NCBI GenBank assembly: GCA_002448305.1
Contig: DJWY01000030.1
Coordinates: forward strand, 14,953 to 78,952
Length of the DNA stretch: 64,000 nucleotides
Origin: Selenomonadales bacterium UBA7018
Lineage (GTDB): Bacteria > Bacillota > Negativicutes > Selenomonadales > Selenomonadaceae
Reading direction: 5' to 3'
Part shown: in pieces, positions 25,170 to 34,757 of the stretch
Layout of the letters: each line of letters begins with the position of its first letter
How positions within the stretch are numbered: the first letter of the stretch is position 1
The notes under the pieces: model-generated
What the model saw: the letters and a program-made list of their open reading frames with translations, nothing else
Database searches by the model: none
What the model was told of the DNA's origin: nothing
Position numbers and translations under genes: made by a program

Positions 25170-27257
25170 ATGAAAGATTACAAAAGCGAAAGTATTAGAA
25201 ATGTAGCATTCTGCGGACATGGCCGCTCAGGCAAAACATCTTTGCTTGAAGCGGCACTCTTCGACAGCGGCGCGACTACGCGTCTTGGCAACGTCGACTT
25301 AGGTACTGGCGTCCTTGACTTCGAGCCGGAAGAAAATAAGCGCAAAATGTCTATTAGCGCGTCTTTAGCAGCTCTTGAGTGGAAGAACTTCAAAATCAAT
25401 GCTATCGACGTTCCCGGTTTCCCCGATTTCGTCGCGGAAATGTACGGCGCACTTGTTGCGGCGGATTCAACTGTTATCGTCGTCAGTGCTAGCGCGGGCG
25501 TTGAAGTCGAGACCGAAAAGGCTTGGGCACTTGCCGAAAGTTTGAATCTCCCGCGTGCTTTCTTCGTCACCAAAATGGACAGAGAACATGCCGATTTTGA
25601 CAAAGTTCTTGCGCAACTCAAAGACAAATTCGGTAGTGGCGTCGTCCCCGTTCAAATTCCTGTCGGCAAAGAGGACAGTTTCAAAGGCGTTATCGATTTG
25701 CTTAAGAGTTTCTCCAAAGTCAAAGCTGATGACGAACATATTGACGCGGCGGATTTAGCTGACGAAGTCGAAGCTCATCGCCTTGAAATGCTCGACATTG
25801 TCGCCGAGTTCAACGAAGAACTTATGATGCAATATCTTGAGGGCGAAGTCGAAGACCTTGACGAGAAAGAAATTTCAGAGGCTTTAGCAACTGGCATTCG
25901 CGAAGCTAAAGTTTTTCCGGTCTTCGTCGGCTCTGCGCTTAAAAATATCGGCGTCAAAAAATTCCTCAATAGCCTTGTCGAATTCTTCCCTGCGCCCGAT
26001 TCTAAAGATTATCAAGGCATTAATCCCAAAAGTGATGAACTTGTCGAGCGCAAAATTTCCGAGCCGTTCAGTGGACAAATTTTCAAGACAATGGTTGACC
26101 CGTTCGTCGGGCGTATGTCTTATGTGCGCGTGATTAGCGGTGATATGAAGGGCGACGCGACGTATCAACTTTTCGGCGACAATTCGGAAGGGCAAGAACG
26201 TTTAAGCGGGCTTTTCACCATGCAGGGCAAGAAACAAATTCCAGTTGACGTGGCGCACGCGGGCGACATTGTCGTTACGTCGAAACTTGCCAACGCTAAA
26301 ACCGGTGATACTCTCTGCGACAAAGCCGCGCCCATTAAATACGAGCGCATTAAATATCCCGAACCTATGCTTGCAATGGCGGTTACTTCCGAGAAGAAGG
26401 GCGAAGAGGATAAAGTTTTCAGCGCGATAACCCGTCAGCAGGACGAAGACCCGACAATTATGCTTGTCAAAAATGCTGAGACTAAGCAGACAATTCTTAA
26501 GGGCGTCGGTGAAGTTCACTTGGATATTTTGAGCGATAAACTTCAGCGTAAATTCGGCGTCAAAATGGTTTTGGGCGAACCGCGCGTTGCTTATCGCGAA
26601 ACTATTCGCAAAGAAGTCGAAGTGCAAGGCAAGCACAAGAAACAATCCGGCGGGCACGGGCAATACGGCGATGTTTGGCTTAGAATTGGTCCGAATAAGG
26701 ACGCTAACACCGAAGTCAATAACGGAAATGTCTGGAGCGAAAGCATTTTCGGCGGCAGCGTTCCGCGTCAATACTTCCCCGCAGTCGAGAAGGGCACGCA
26801 GGAAACTTTAGCCGAAGGCGTCATTGCGGGTTATCCGGTCGTCAATGTCAGCGTCAATCTTTTTGACGGCTCTTATCACGCGGTCGACAGCTCTGAAGCG
26901 GCATTCAAAACGGCTACTTCAATCGCGATTAAGAAGGGCATTCTTTCCGCCGACCCGATTTTACTTGAGCCAATCGACGAAATAACCGTTCTCACGCCCG
27001 AAAATTATATGGGCGACATTATCGGCAAGCTCAATTCAAAGCGCGGCAAGATTTTAGGTATGGACCCCAAAGGCAAAGGTATGACCGAAGTCAAAGCTTT
27101 GATTCCGTCAAGCGAACTTTATAAATATGCGACTGATTTACGCTCGCAAACTCAAGGCAGGGCGTCTTATTCGCTGAAGTTCTCGCACTATGACCCAATG
27201 CCCGATAAGCTCGCCGAAAAGATTATTGAAGAGCACAAGGCGGCGCAAGAAAAATAA
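25170..27257 (+). CDS. Elongation factor G-like translational GTPase (EF-G paralogue)
   Basis: A 695-residue EF-G-family GTPase: G1 GHGRSGKTSLLE, G3 DVPGFPDF, G4 TKMDRE, then domains II-V with AYRETIRKEVEVQGKHKKQSGG (domain IV) and the C-terminal region LIPSSELYKYATDLRS. The G1 and domain IV sequences are those of the second EF-G group (fusA2-like) rather than the main fusA, which normally sits beside rpsL, rpsG and tuf. Members may assist recycling or stress translation; the exact role here is not established. An ACGGAGGG site precedes ATG 25170. Confidence 0.85.
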   Translation: MKDYKSESIRNVAFCGHGRSGKTSLLEAALFDSGATTRLGNVDLGTGVLDFEPEENKRKMSISASLAALEWKNFKINAIDVPGFPDFVAEMYGALVAADSTVIVVSASAGVEVETEKAWALAESLNLPRAFFVTKMDREHADFDKVLAQLKDKFGSGVVPVQIPVGKEDSFKGVIDLLKSFSKVKADDEHIDAADLADEVEAHRLEMLDIVAEFNEELMMQYLEGEVEDLDEKEISEALATGIREAKVFPVFVGSALKNIGVKKFLNSLVEFFPAPDSKDYQGINPKSDELVERKISEPFSGQIFKTMVDPFVGRMSYVRVISGDMKGDATYQLFGDNSEGQERLSGLFTMQGKKQIPVDVAHAGDIVVTSKLANAKTGDTLCDKAAPIKYERIKYPEPMLAMAVTSEKKGEEDKVFSAITRQQDEDPTIMLVKNAETKQTILKGVGEVHLDILSDKLQRKFGVKMVLGEPRVAYRETIRKEVEVQGKHKKQSGGHGQYGDVWLRIGPNKDANTEVNNGNVWSESIFGGSVPRQYFPAVEKGTQETLAEGVIAGYPVVNVSVNLFDGSYHAVDSSEAAFKTATSIAIKKGILSADPILLEPIDEITVLTPENYMGDIIGKLNSKRGKILGMDPKGKGMTEVKALIPSSELYKYATDLRSQTQGRASYSLKFSHYDPMPDKLAEKIIEEHKAAQEK

Positions 27258-27336
27258 TTAGGAATGAGGAATTAGGAATTAGGAATGAAAAAAACGTTCT
27301 CTTAATTCTTAATTCCTACTTCCTACTTCCTAATTG
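27256..27336. repeat. TAGGAATT palindromic intergenic repeat, copy 5
   Basis: Left arm 27256-27288 (AATTAGGAATGAGG and on) and right arm 27303-27336 (ending CCTACTTCCTAATTG). It fills the gap between two converging genes and overlaps the 3' end of queH by about 14 bp. Confidence 0.8.
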
Positions 27337-27922
27337 CTTTTCGGGCTTTGCGCAGTTCGTTGCTGAAACGTTCTTCCTCGCTGAAGATACAACCGCAATA
27401 ATTTTGCCGATAAAGTCCAAGCTCCAAACTTATATCAATACCTTCCTGCCAGCCTACGCGGAAGTCTTCATAAAAAAATTTAACGCCGAACATTTTAGCA
27501 AAGTGCTCGGCTATTTTTTTCATCAGTTCATGATTCTGGTGACGACTATAAAATAGCGTCGACGTAAAAATTTCAAAGTTATTTTCTGCCGCAAATCGCG
27601 CCGCCTCACTCAATCGCCACGAATAACAAATGCCGCAACGCTTATGGAAGCCGTCCGCAAATTCAATCGTATCCTGTTCATCGACGACGCTTGAAACTTT
27701 TTCCAAATACTCGCGCAAGCCGTAATGATTATCCGCAGAAAATTTTATCCCGACCTTTTCGGCGAACTCCCGTGCAGTTCTCAACCGTTGCCGCCACTCT
27801 TTGTAAGGGTGAATATTCGGATTAAAAAAATATCCGACTGGCTCAAAATTTTCCTCGCGCAATTTCTTGACGGGATAACACGAACACGGACCGCAACACA
27901 TATGCAGTAAAATTTTTTCCAT
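27323..27922 (-). CDS. queH: Epoxyqueuosine reductase QueH
   Basis: Last step of queuosine tRNA modification, reducing epoxyqueuosine to queuosine. The 199-residue protein (former DUF208) has MCCGPCSCYPVKKL at the N-terminus, HKRCGICYSWRL in the middle and NYCGCIFSEEE near the end; the paired cysteines bind an iron-sulfur cluster and a second metal. ATG 27922 follows TTGGAG. It lies 15 bp after a DUF4422 gene on the same strand. The right arm of a palindromic repeat provides its last codons. Confidence 0.92.
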   Translation of the reverse strand: MEKILLHMCCGPCSCYPVKKLREENFEPVGYFFNPNIHPYKEWRQRLRTAREFAEKVGIKFSADNHYGLREYLEKVSSVVDEQDTIEFADGFHKRCGICYSWRLSEAARFAAENNFEIFTSTLFYSRHQNHELMKKIAEHFAKMFGVKFFYEDFRVGWQEGIDISLELGLYRQNYCGCIFSEEERFSNELRKARKAIRK

Positions 27923-27937
27923 TTCCAGTCGCTCCAA

Positions 27938-29464
27938 TTAAATGCCCTCGCGAAACATCACAGGCATTTTTTTTATCCTCAAGTGATTTTTTGTCAGCCA
28001 AATTGTCATAAGCCATTCCGAAAACATACCAACAATTCTATACTTGCGCGAATTGTCAATTTGTTTAATGTTCGTCCTAGCGAAAACTTCTTCCATAACG
28101 TCGAGCAGAAAAGAAAATAGCCACTCGCAATAAGCGTTGAAAATATTTTGGCGCGTGATAAACATTTCGTATTGAAAGCCCGTAAAAGATTGAGACATAC
28201 GCTCAAAGGCGTCAAGATAATCTGGTTGCTTGATTGCAATTTGCTTCCTGAAAATGTTCTCGACAAAACTTTCCAAGTCGTCGCCGCTTACCAACATTTG
28301 CCAGCAAGTTACATTTATATTCGACACGGCATTTTCAGCAACAATTATGTCGTAATCGCAAAGGATTTTTTCTGCCGCTTCCCGCGATAAAATTTTATCG
28401 ACAGCAAAAGAAGTATCGGTCGCCTCTGTGAAAAAGCGTCGGTAGTGATTCAGCCCAATCATAGTATGCGAAGTATTTTTCCAGAACCAATAAAGCGCGG
28501 TTATCTCGTTTAGGTAGGGATTTAAGAGGCTGATATTCTCGCCAGTGTCGTCGCCCAGATAGCCAAATTTTTCTTTAGATTGTGCGTGTCCCGCGTGAAT
28601 TATTTTGTAGCCTTCGGGCAAGGCGTCAAGCTTAGCATCCTTATGCGTGACAACGTAGACGCAAAAATCTTTCTGGACGCGCTTTTGAATCAGATACCAG
28701 TTGCCGTTGAGAGCGGGGAACGCAGAAATTTTTTCAAAGATATTTCCGTTAGCAGTCAAAAATCTTTCGAGAGCAGAATTTTTCCTAGCGAACGTAAAAA
28801 TTTTTTCCGACAAATCATTAGTCTCAAGGAGAACGTTGATAAAATTTTCCGGCTCGCGTTCGCCGATTAAAATAGCGTCGTAAAATCTGAAGCGGCAATC
28901 TTCAAGCGAAGAGTAAATTTTCCCGTAAAAGTTTTCAAGAATAGGTTCAGTATTTTTGATAACACCTTCAACATTCGGGAACTTTTCGGGGAACATGAAA
29001 AAATCCGTATCGTAAAAAAGACCGTCGACATCAAGCAGACGCGAAATTTTATTGTCACGAAAAATTTTTGGGAGCAACTCGAAATTTTTGCAGGAATAGA
29101 AATTGTGACGCGCCTGCCGAAAAAGATTTTTGCGAGTGATATAACGTTCTGCAAGTCCTAAGGAGTGCAAATCGTTGCGCCGCCCGATAAAGTCAGCGTC
29201 TTTGTCGAAAACAATGTAATCCGCCGTCCCGTTTAAAATTTCTTTCAGTTTATCGGTAGAAATCTCCGTACCATTTAAAAAAATTTTAATCTCGCCGGGC
29301 TTGTAGTAGTCCATAAAGTTATGCCTTGAGAATACAAAATTTTCGCCGCGCTCTGCTGAACCCGTGAAAGAAATTTGCCCGACAATATCAAACGCCATAT
29401 CGTCTGCCGCGCTCCGAAAAGATTCTACATCGCCGCAAAGTAAAATGCGCGGAACATAACTCAT
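27938..29464 (-). CDS. DUF4422 glycosyltransferase-like protein, copy 2
   Basis: A 508-residue protein. Residues about 1-260 form an uncharacterised N-terminal region beginning PRILLCGDVESF, with a Rossmann-like opening strand. Residues about 265-508 match DUF4422, a glycosyltransferase-like domain: FCVYVVTHKDAKL, GYKIIHAGHA, FGYLGDDTGENIS, ALYWFWKNT and GLNHYRRFF. It is closely similar along its whole length to the product of 29773-31329, and the upstream AGGCAGATGAA-TAAA segment is also conserved, so the pair arose by tandem duplication. It probably transfers a sugar onto a surface polymer; donor unknown. Confidence 0.78.
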   Translation of the reverse strand: MSYVPRILLCGDVESFRSAADDMAFDIVGQISFTGSAERGENFVFSRHNFMDYYKPGEIKIFLNGTEISTDKLKEILNGTADYIVFDKDADFIGRRNDLHSLGLAERYITRKNLFRQARHNFYSCKNFELLPKIFRDNKISRLLDVDGLFYDTDFFMFPEKFPNVEGVIKNTEPILENFYGKIYSSLEDCRFRFYDAILIGEREPENFINVLLETNDLSEKIFTFARKNSALERFLTANGNIFEKISAFPALNGNWYLIQKRVQKDFCVYVVTHKDAKLDALPEGYKIIHAGHAQSKEKFGYLGDDTGENISLLNPYLNEITALYWFWKNTSHTMIGLNHYRRFFTEATDTSFAVDKILSREAAEKILCDYDIIVAENAVSNINVTCWQMLVSGDDLESFVENIFRKQIAIKQPDYLDAFERMSQSFTGFQYEMFITRQNIFNAYCEWLFSFLLDVMEEVFARTNIKQIDNSRKYRIVGMFSEWLMTIWLTKNHLRIKKMPVMFREGI

Positions 29465-29496
29465 TTTAATTCATCTGCCTCGAAAAATTTTCTTCA

Positions 29497-29757
29497 TTAA
29501 TAAATATGATACTCCTTCCAAGGGATTTGGTCTAGCCTAATTGATTGCAAAAATTGTACAATGTCCTTGCGCCCGTAATAATGCGGCGTGCCGTTGGAAT
29601 CCTGCGACATTAAAATTATCGGCATATTTCTAAAAAATTGCGACAGAGAATGGCGCACGCGAACCGCTCGCGACGTGTAATTTGTCACCGAACGATTTAC
29701 AACAACTATTGCAAACGTTACGCCCTGTTCAATTATAACCGCGCCTTGAATTTTCAT
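29497..29757 (-). CDS. Small hypothetical protein between DUF4422 genes (86 aa)
   Basis: I do not recognise a family. The 86-residue product has an N-terminal beta-rich part (GAVIIEQGVTFAIVVV), a basic middle (YTSRAVRVRHSLSQFF) and an aromatic C-terminus (WKEYHIY). ATG 29757 has GGAGG 7-11 nt upstream; an in-frame GTG at 29766 touches that site. It lies between the two duplicated DUF4422 genes on the same strand, so all three may be in one transcript. Confidence 0.6.
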   Translation of the reverse strand: MKIQGAVIIEQGVTFAIVVVNRSVTNYTSRAVRVRHSLSQFFRNMPIILMSQDSNGTPHYYGRKDIVQFLQSIRLDQIPWKEYHIY

Positions 29758-29772
29758 TTCAATCACCTCCGC

Positions 29773-31329
29773 TCAAATGTCCTCACGAAACATCACAGGC
29801 AATTTTTTTATCCTCAAACGATTTTTAATCAGCCAAACCGTCATAAGCCGTTCCGAGAAAATGCCAACAACACGATATTTTCTTGGATTGTCAATTTGCT
29901 TAATGTTTGTTCTTGCAAAAACTTCTTCCATAACGTCAAGCAGAAATGAGAATAGCCACTCGCAATAAACATCAAAAATATTTCGCCGCGTAATAAAAAT
30001 TTCGTATTGAAAGTTTGTAGAACCTTTCGCCACATAATCAAACGCTTCAAGGTAATTAGGCTGACGGCGTGCAATATGTTTTTTAAAAATTTTTTCGACG
30101 AATGGTTCCAAATCGTAGCCAATTAGCAATTTTTGATAACATGAAGTTGGCAATCTTGACATAAAATTTTCGGCAACAATTATATCATAATCACTAAGAA
30201 TTTCTTCTGCCTCCTCCCGCGACAAAATTTTTTCTATATCGAAATCAATTAACTTAAAATTAATAAATTCGGAGTTTACATTATCCTTTGCAGTAAAAAA
30301 GCGGCGGTAGTGATTTAGCCCGATAATATTATGCGAAGTATTTTTCCAAAGCCAATAAAGCGCGGTTACCTCGTTAAGATAAAGATTTAAATGACTGATA
30401 TTGTCGCCAGTGTCGTCGCCCAGATAGCCGAATTTTTCTTTAGCTTGCGCGTGTCCCGCGTGAATAATTTTGTAACCTTCGGGCAAAGTGTCAAGCTTAG
30501 CGTCCTTGTGCGTGACAACGTAGACGCAAAAATTTTTCTGGACGCGCTTTTGAATCAGGTACCAGTTACCGTTGAGAGCGGGGAAGCGCGAAACTTTTTC
30601 AAAGATATTTTCATTAACAGTCAAGAAATTTTCAAGTTCAGTATTTTTTCTCGCGAAGATTAAAATTTTTTCCGCAAGGTCATTGGTCTCAATCAGCGTG
30701 TCGATAAAATTTTGGGGTGAACGCTCGGCAATCAAGAGCGCGTCGTAAAATTTGAAACGACAATCGACAAGCGTGGCGTAAATTTTCCTATAAAAGTTTT
30801 CGTGAATCGGTTTGGGATTTTTAATAATGCCGTCAACAGTCGGAAATAAATCGGAGAACATGAAAAAATCCGTCTCGACAAAAAATGCGTCAACGTCAAG
30901 CAAACGAAAAATTTTATTGTTGCGCAAAAGTTTGGGGAGTATATCAAGATTTTGAATCAAATAGAAATTGTGTCGCGCTTGACGGAAAAGCGTTTCGCGA
31001 GAAATAAATTGACCAAAAATTTTCAACGAATACAAATCGTTATGACGGGCGGCAAATTCATCTTCGCTATCAAAAACGATATAATCTGCTACGCCGTCTA
31101 AAATTTTTCTCAGCTCATCGCCGGAAATTTCTTCGCCATTCAAGAAAATATGTAAATCAGTTGGCTTGTATTCCGCAAGATTATCGGCATTTAGAAAGAT
31201 ATAATTTTCGCCGCATTCAGGTGAACCCGTAAAAGAAATTTGCCCGACAATATCAACTGCCATATCTCCTGCCGCGCTCCGAAAAGATTCTACGTCGCCG
31301 CAAAGTAAAATACGCGGAACATAACTCAT
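29773..31329 (-). CDS. DUF4422 glycosyltransferase-like protein, copy 1
   Basis: A 518-residue paralogue of the 27938-29464 product, sharing the N-terminal PRILLCGDVESFRSAA and the DUF4422 core (FCVYVVTHKDAKLDTLPEG, GLNHYRRFF, EEVFARTNIKQIDN). Compared with copy 2 it has an insertion of about ten residues (around VNSEFINFKLIDFD) after the RRFF motif. It is the first gene of the minus-strand group ending at queH and diverges from the sulfate-binding protein gene. Confidence 0.78.
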   Translation of the reverse strand: MSYVPRILLCGDVESFRSAAGDMAVDIVGQISFTGSPECGENYIFLNADNLAEYKPTDLHIFLNGEEISGDELRKILDGVADYIVFDSEDEFAARHNDLYSLKIFGQFISRETLFRQARHNFYLIQNLDILPKLLRNNKIFRLLDVDAFFVETDFFMFSDLFPTVDGIIKNPKPIHENFYRKIYATLVDCRFKFYDALLIAERSPQNFIDTLIETNDLAEKILIFARKNTELENFLTVNENIFEKVSRFPALNGNWYLIQKRVQKNFCVYVVTHKDAKLDTLPEGYKIIHAGHAQAKEKFGYLGDDTGDNISHLNLYLNEVTALYWLWKNTSHNIIGLNHYRRFFTAKDNVNSEFINFKLIDFDIEKILSREEAEEILSDYDIIVAENFMSRLPTSCYQKLLIGYDLEPFVEKIFKKHIARRQPNYLEAFDYVAKGSTNFQYEIFITRRNIFDVYCEWLFSFLLDVMEEVFARTNIKQIDNPRKYRVVGIFSERLMTVWLIKNRLRIKKLPVMFREDI

Positions 31330-31407
31330 TTTAGTTCATCTGCCTTGAAAAAAATTTTTTTGATTATAAAATAAACATGCGACCCTGTCAAAAAGGAGGC
31401 TTGAGCT

Positions 31408-32418
31408 TTGAAGAAAATCATTTCGGCAATCTGCGCGGCGGGCTTATTAATCAGCGGTTGCGGTAATCCTAAAACGACTATAGACACGCAAGAACTTTTG
31501 AACGTCTCCTACGACCCGACCCGCGAACTTTTTGCCGCTTACAACGAGCGATTTAAAATTCATTGGGAAAACGAACTCGTTAAAGGCAAAGTCGTTTTGA
31601 ATCACACGCACGCCGGCTCAGGCAAGCAAGCGCGTTCGGTTATTGAGGGCGTCGAAGCGGACGTTGTAACGCTTGCTCTTTCCTACGACGTGACGCAAAT
31701 TAAAAATGCGGGGCTGATTCGCGGCGGCTGGCGCAAGGAATTTCCAGATAACTCTTCGCCTTATACTTCGACAATAGTTTTTCTAGTGCGGAGCGGCAAC
31801 CCGAAAGATATTCGCGATTGGGACGATTTAGCCCGCCCCGATGTTGAAATTGTCACGCCCAATCCGAAAACCTCCGGCGGTGCGCAATGGAATTATCTTG
31901 CCGCGTGGGAATTTGCTCGCAGAAATATTAGTGACGACGAAGAAGTTATCAAGGACTTCATGCGGAAAATTTTTGCAAATGTCGTTGCGCTTGATAGCGG
32001 CGCACGCGGCGCGACTAAAAGTTTTCAGAGCGGCAAAGGCGATGTTCTAATCGCGTGGGAAAATGAAGCGTTGCTGTCTGAAACAATTTCGCCGAACAAT
32101 TACGAAATTATCACGCCGAGTTTGAGTATACTTGCTGAACCGTCCGTTGCGATTGTTGACAAGGTTGTTGACAAGAAGGGCACCCGCGAACTTGCCGAAG
32201 AGTATTTGAATTATCTTTACTCGCCTGAAGGGCAGGAGATTGCCGCGCAGAATTTTTACCGCCCACGCGACGAAAAAGTTTTGGAGAAATACGCCGATGT
32301 TTTCGAGCCGCTAACTTTGTTCACGATTGATGAGGCTTTCGGTGGTTGGGTCAAAGCTTATAACGACCACTTTGCCGACGGCGCGACTTTTGACCAGATT
32401 TATCAAAAGCGCGATTGA
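31408..32418 (+). CDS. Sulfate/thiosulfate ABC transporter substrate-binding lipoprotein
   Basis: A 336-residue extracytoplasmic solute-binding protein of the Sbp/CysP family. The signal peptide ends in a lipobox LLISGC (Cys about 18). Family motifs include LLNVSYDPTRELF, HAGSGKQARSVIEG, ADVVTLALSYDV, PKTSGGAQWNYL and FYRPRD. It captures sulfate or thiosulfate for import. No CysT, CysW or CysA genes are adjacent, so it is orphaned here. TTG 31408 follows AAGGAGG. Confidence 0.9.
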   Translation: MKKIISAICAAGLLISGCGNPKTTIDTQELLNVSYDPTRELFAAYNERFKIHWENELVKGKVVLNHTHAGSGKQARSVIEGVEADVVTLALSYDVTQIKNAGLIRGGWRKEFPDNSSPYTSTIVFLVRSGNPKDIRDWDDLARPDVEIVTPNPKTSGGAQWNYLAAWEFARRNISDDEEVIKDFMRKIFANVVALDSGARGATKSFQSGKGDVLIAWENEALLSETISPNNYEIITPSLSILAEPSVAIVDKVVDKKGTRELAEEYLNYLYSPEGQEIAAQNFYRPRDEKVLEKYADVFEPLTLFTIDEAFGGWVKAYNDHFADGATFDQIYQKRD

Positions 32419-32485
32419 ATTGCGTTGACAAAAATTTTTGCTCGGCTAAAATATTTCCAAACCTTGAAACAGGAGGCGAATTATT

Positions 32486-33220
32486 TTGCTTGATATAAAA
32501 AATTTGCACGTCAAAGCCGACAATAAAGAAATTCTGCGCGGAGTAAATTTAAACGTTGGCAAAGGAGAAATTCACGTTATCTTAGGTCCGAACGGCTCCG
32601 GCAAGTCGACGCTTATGAATGTTATCTTAGGGCACCCAAAATACGAAATCACTGGCGGCGAAATTTTTTTCGAGGGTGAAGACTTAACCGCGCTGAAAAC
32701 TTTCGAGCGGGCACGGCGCGGAATTTTTTTATCCTTCCAAAACCCCGAAGAAATTCCAGGCATTACCGTAGAAAATATGCTCCGCACTGCTAAGCAAGCC
32801 GTCACCGGCACGAAAATTAAAATTCTCCAGTTCCATAAAGAATTGCTCGCGCTCATGAAGGAATTGCAAATTAGCCCCGAATACGCTAGCCGTTATATGA
32901 ACGTCGGCTTCAGCGGCGGAGAAAAAAAACGCAACGAAATTCTTCAACTGCTCGTGCTCAATCCGAAACTTGCACTCCTTGACGAAACCGACAGCGGGCT
33001 TGACGTTGACGCTGTCGAAATCGTTTCGCAAGGCGTCGCAAAGTTTCATAACGAAAATAATTCCTGCATTATCATTACGCACAACGCGCAGATTTTAAAG
33101 CACTTGCCCGTTAATCGCGCCCATATCTTTTTGAATGGGCAAATTGTAAAAAGTGGTGGCGCGGAACTCGTTAGCGAAGTTTCAGAACGCGGCTACGCGC
33201 CTTTTGAGGTCGAATCATGA
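32486..33220 (+). CDS. sufC: Fe-S cluster assembly ATPase SufC
   Basis: A 244-residue ABC-type ATPase: Walker A GPNGSGKSTLMN, the SufC-specific FLSFQNPEEIPGI, signature FSGGEKKRNE, Walker B LALLDETDSGLDVDA and switch His IIITHN. It powers the SufB scaffold. TTG 32486 is chosen because AGGAGG lies about 9 nt upstream. The following gap holds copy B of the structured repeat, then sufB; no sufD, sufS or sufU is present. Confidence 0.95.
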   Translation: MLDIKNLHVKADNKEILRGVNLNVGKGEIHVILGPNGSGKSTLMNVILGHPKYEITGGEIFFEGEDLTALKTFERARRGIFLSFQNPEEIPGITVENMLRTAKQAVTGTKIKILQFHKELLALMKELQISPEYASRYMNVGFSGGEKKRNEILQLLVLNPKLALLDETDSGLDVDAVEIVSQGVAKFHNENNSCIIITHNAQILKHLPVNRAHIFLNGQIVKSGGAELVSEVSERGYAPFEVES

Positions 33221-33223
33221 AAA

Positions 33224-33320
33224 GTTACTTTTAAAAAGTAACCAAACAGTGGACGCGTTTGACCGTCCGATAATTTGAACGTTATCGCCGCGCCGGTACG
33301 CTCCACTGCATTGCGCTAGC
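33224..33320 (+). repeat. Structured 5'-UTR-like element, copy B
   Basis: P1 is the palindrome GTTACTTTT-A-AAAAGTAAC (33224-33242). P2 pairs CAGTGGA-c-GCG (33247-33257) with CGCTCCACTG (33299-33308), 10 bp with one bulged C. P3 inside it pairs CGATAAT (33268-33274) with GTTATCG (33281-33287). The conserved end GCTAG is 33 nt before the sufB start codon. Confidence 0.7.
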
Positions 33321-33352
33321 ATTTAAAACTAAATTCTTGCAGAGGGTAAGTT

Positions 33353-34747
33353 ATGAAAAGTTATATTCAAGACATTGAGCGGGCACTTTACGACGTGCGC
33401 GACGAAGATAAATCAGTTTACAAAAGCGATGCGGGCTTGACTGAAGAAATTATTCGCGACATTTCGACTAGGAAAAAAGACCCGTCGTGGATGCTTGACT
33501 TTCGCTTGAAGTCACTAGAAGTTTACAAGAAAATTTCCCTGCCGACGTGGGGTCCCGACATTAGCGAACTCAACATGAATGAAATTGTTACCTACGTCAA
33601 GCCTAACGCTAAGCAAGTCAACGACTGGTCGCAGGTTCCTGACGAAATTAAAAATACCTTTGACCGGCTCGGAATCCCCGCCGCCGAAAAAAAATCGCTC
33701 GCGGGCGTCGGGGCGCAATATGATTCCGAAGTCGTTTACCACAGCATACAAAAGCGATTGACTGATTTAGGCGTCGTTTATACCGATATGGAAACTGCGC
33801 TTGTCGAACACGAAGACATTGTTCGCGAATATTTTATGACGCTCGTCCCGCCTAAAGACCATAAGTTTGCCGCATTGCATGGCGCAGTTTGGTCGGGCGG
33901 CAGTTTCGTTTACGTTCCCGCCGGCGTCGATGTTAAAATTCCGTTGCAATCTTACTTCCGACTAAATGCGGCGGGTGCAGGGCAATTTGAACACACATTG
34001 ATTATCGTTGAACCTGGCGCGAAGTTGCATTTCATTGAAGGCTGTTCGGCTCCGCGCTATAACGTTACGAATTTACATGCCGGTTGCGTCGAACTTTTCG
34101 TCAAGGAAGGTGCTCGCCTACGCTATTCCACGATTGAAAATTGGTCGCGCAATATGATGAACTTAAATACTAAACGCGCACTCGTCGAGAAAAATGCACT
34201 CGTCGAATGGGTGAGCGGTTCTTTCGGTTCGCATGTCTCTATGCTTTATCCTTGTAGCGTCTTACACGGCGAAGGGGCACGCGCTGAATTTACCGGCGTA
34301 ACTTTCGCGGGCAAAGGACAAAATCTCGACACCGGCGCAATAGTCGTCCACGCCGCCCCGAATACTTCCGCCAATATCAACACGCGGACAATTTCTAAAT
34401 CGGGCGGCAGTGCAACTTATCGTTCAGCAGTCAAGGTTACTAAAAATGCGCCGTTCGCGAAATGCTCCGTCAACTGCGAATCGCTTATGCTTGACGACCA
34501 ATCCCGCTCCGATACTCTCCCCGTTATGGACATTGAAGGCGACGAAGCCGACATTGGGCATGAGGCAAAAATCGGCAGAATTTCTGAAGAAGCCGTATTT
34601 TATCTTATGGCTCGCGGCATTTCAGAAAGCGAAGCTCGCGCTATGATTGTTCGCGGTTTCGTTGAGCCTATCGCTAAAGAATTGCCCCTTGAATACGCCG
34701 TCGAAATGAATAACCTAATCAATCTTGAGCTCGAAGGGCAACTTTAG
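33353..34747 (+). CDS. sufB: Fe-S cluster assembly scaffold SufB
   Basis: A 464-residue SufB: LPTWGPDISELNMNEIV-type N-terminus, VAALHGAVWSGGSFVYVP-like beta-helix entrance, EGCSAPRYNVTNLHAGC, GQNLDTGAIVVHAAPNTSAN, and C-terminal NCESLMLDDQSRSDTLP and SEEAVFYLMARGISESEARAMIVRGF. It builds [Fe-S] clusters with SufC. ATG 33353 follows AGAGGGTAAG. The gene order C-B without SufD or a cysteine desulfurase resembles the reduced SufBC systems seen in anaerobes. Confidence 0.95.
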   Translation: MKSYIQDIERALYDVRDEDKSVYKSDAGLTEEIIRDISTRKKDPSWMLDFRLKSLEVYKKISLPTWGPDISELNMNEIVTYVKPNAKQVNDWSQVPDEIKNTFDRLGIPAAEKKSLAGVGAQYDSEVVYHSIQKRLTDLGVVYTDMETALVEHEDIVREYFMTLVPPKDHKFAALHGAVWSGGSFVYVPAGVDVKIPLQSYFRLNAAGAGQFEHTLIIVEPGAKLHFIEGCSAPRYNVTNLHAGCVELFVKEGARLRYSTIENWSRNMMNLNTKRALVEKNALVEWVSGSFGSHVSMLYPCSVLHGEGARAEFTGVTFAGKGQNLDTGAIVVHAAPNTSANINTRTISKSGGSATYRSAVKVTKNAPFAKCSVNCESLMLDDQSRSDTLPVMDIEGDEADIGHEAKIGRISEEAVFYLMARGISESEARAMIVRGFVEPIAKELPLEYAVEMNNLINLELEGQL

Positions 34748-34757
34748 AAAAATTTCG

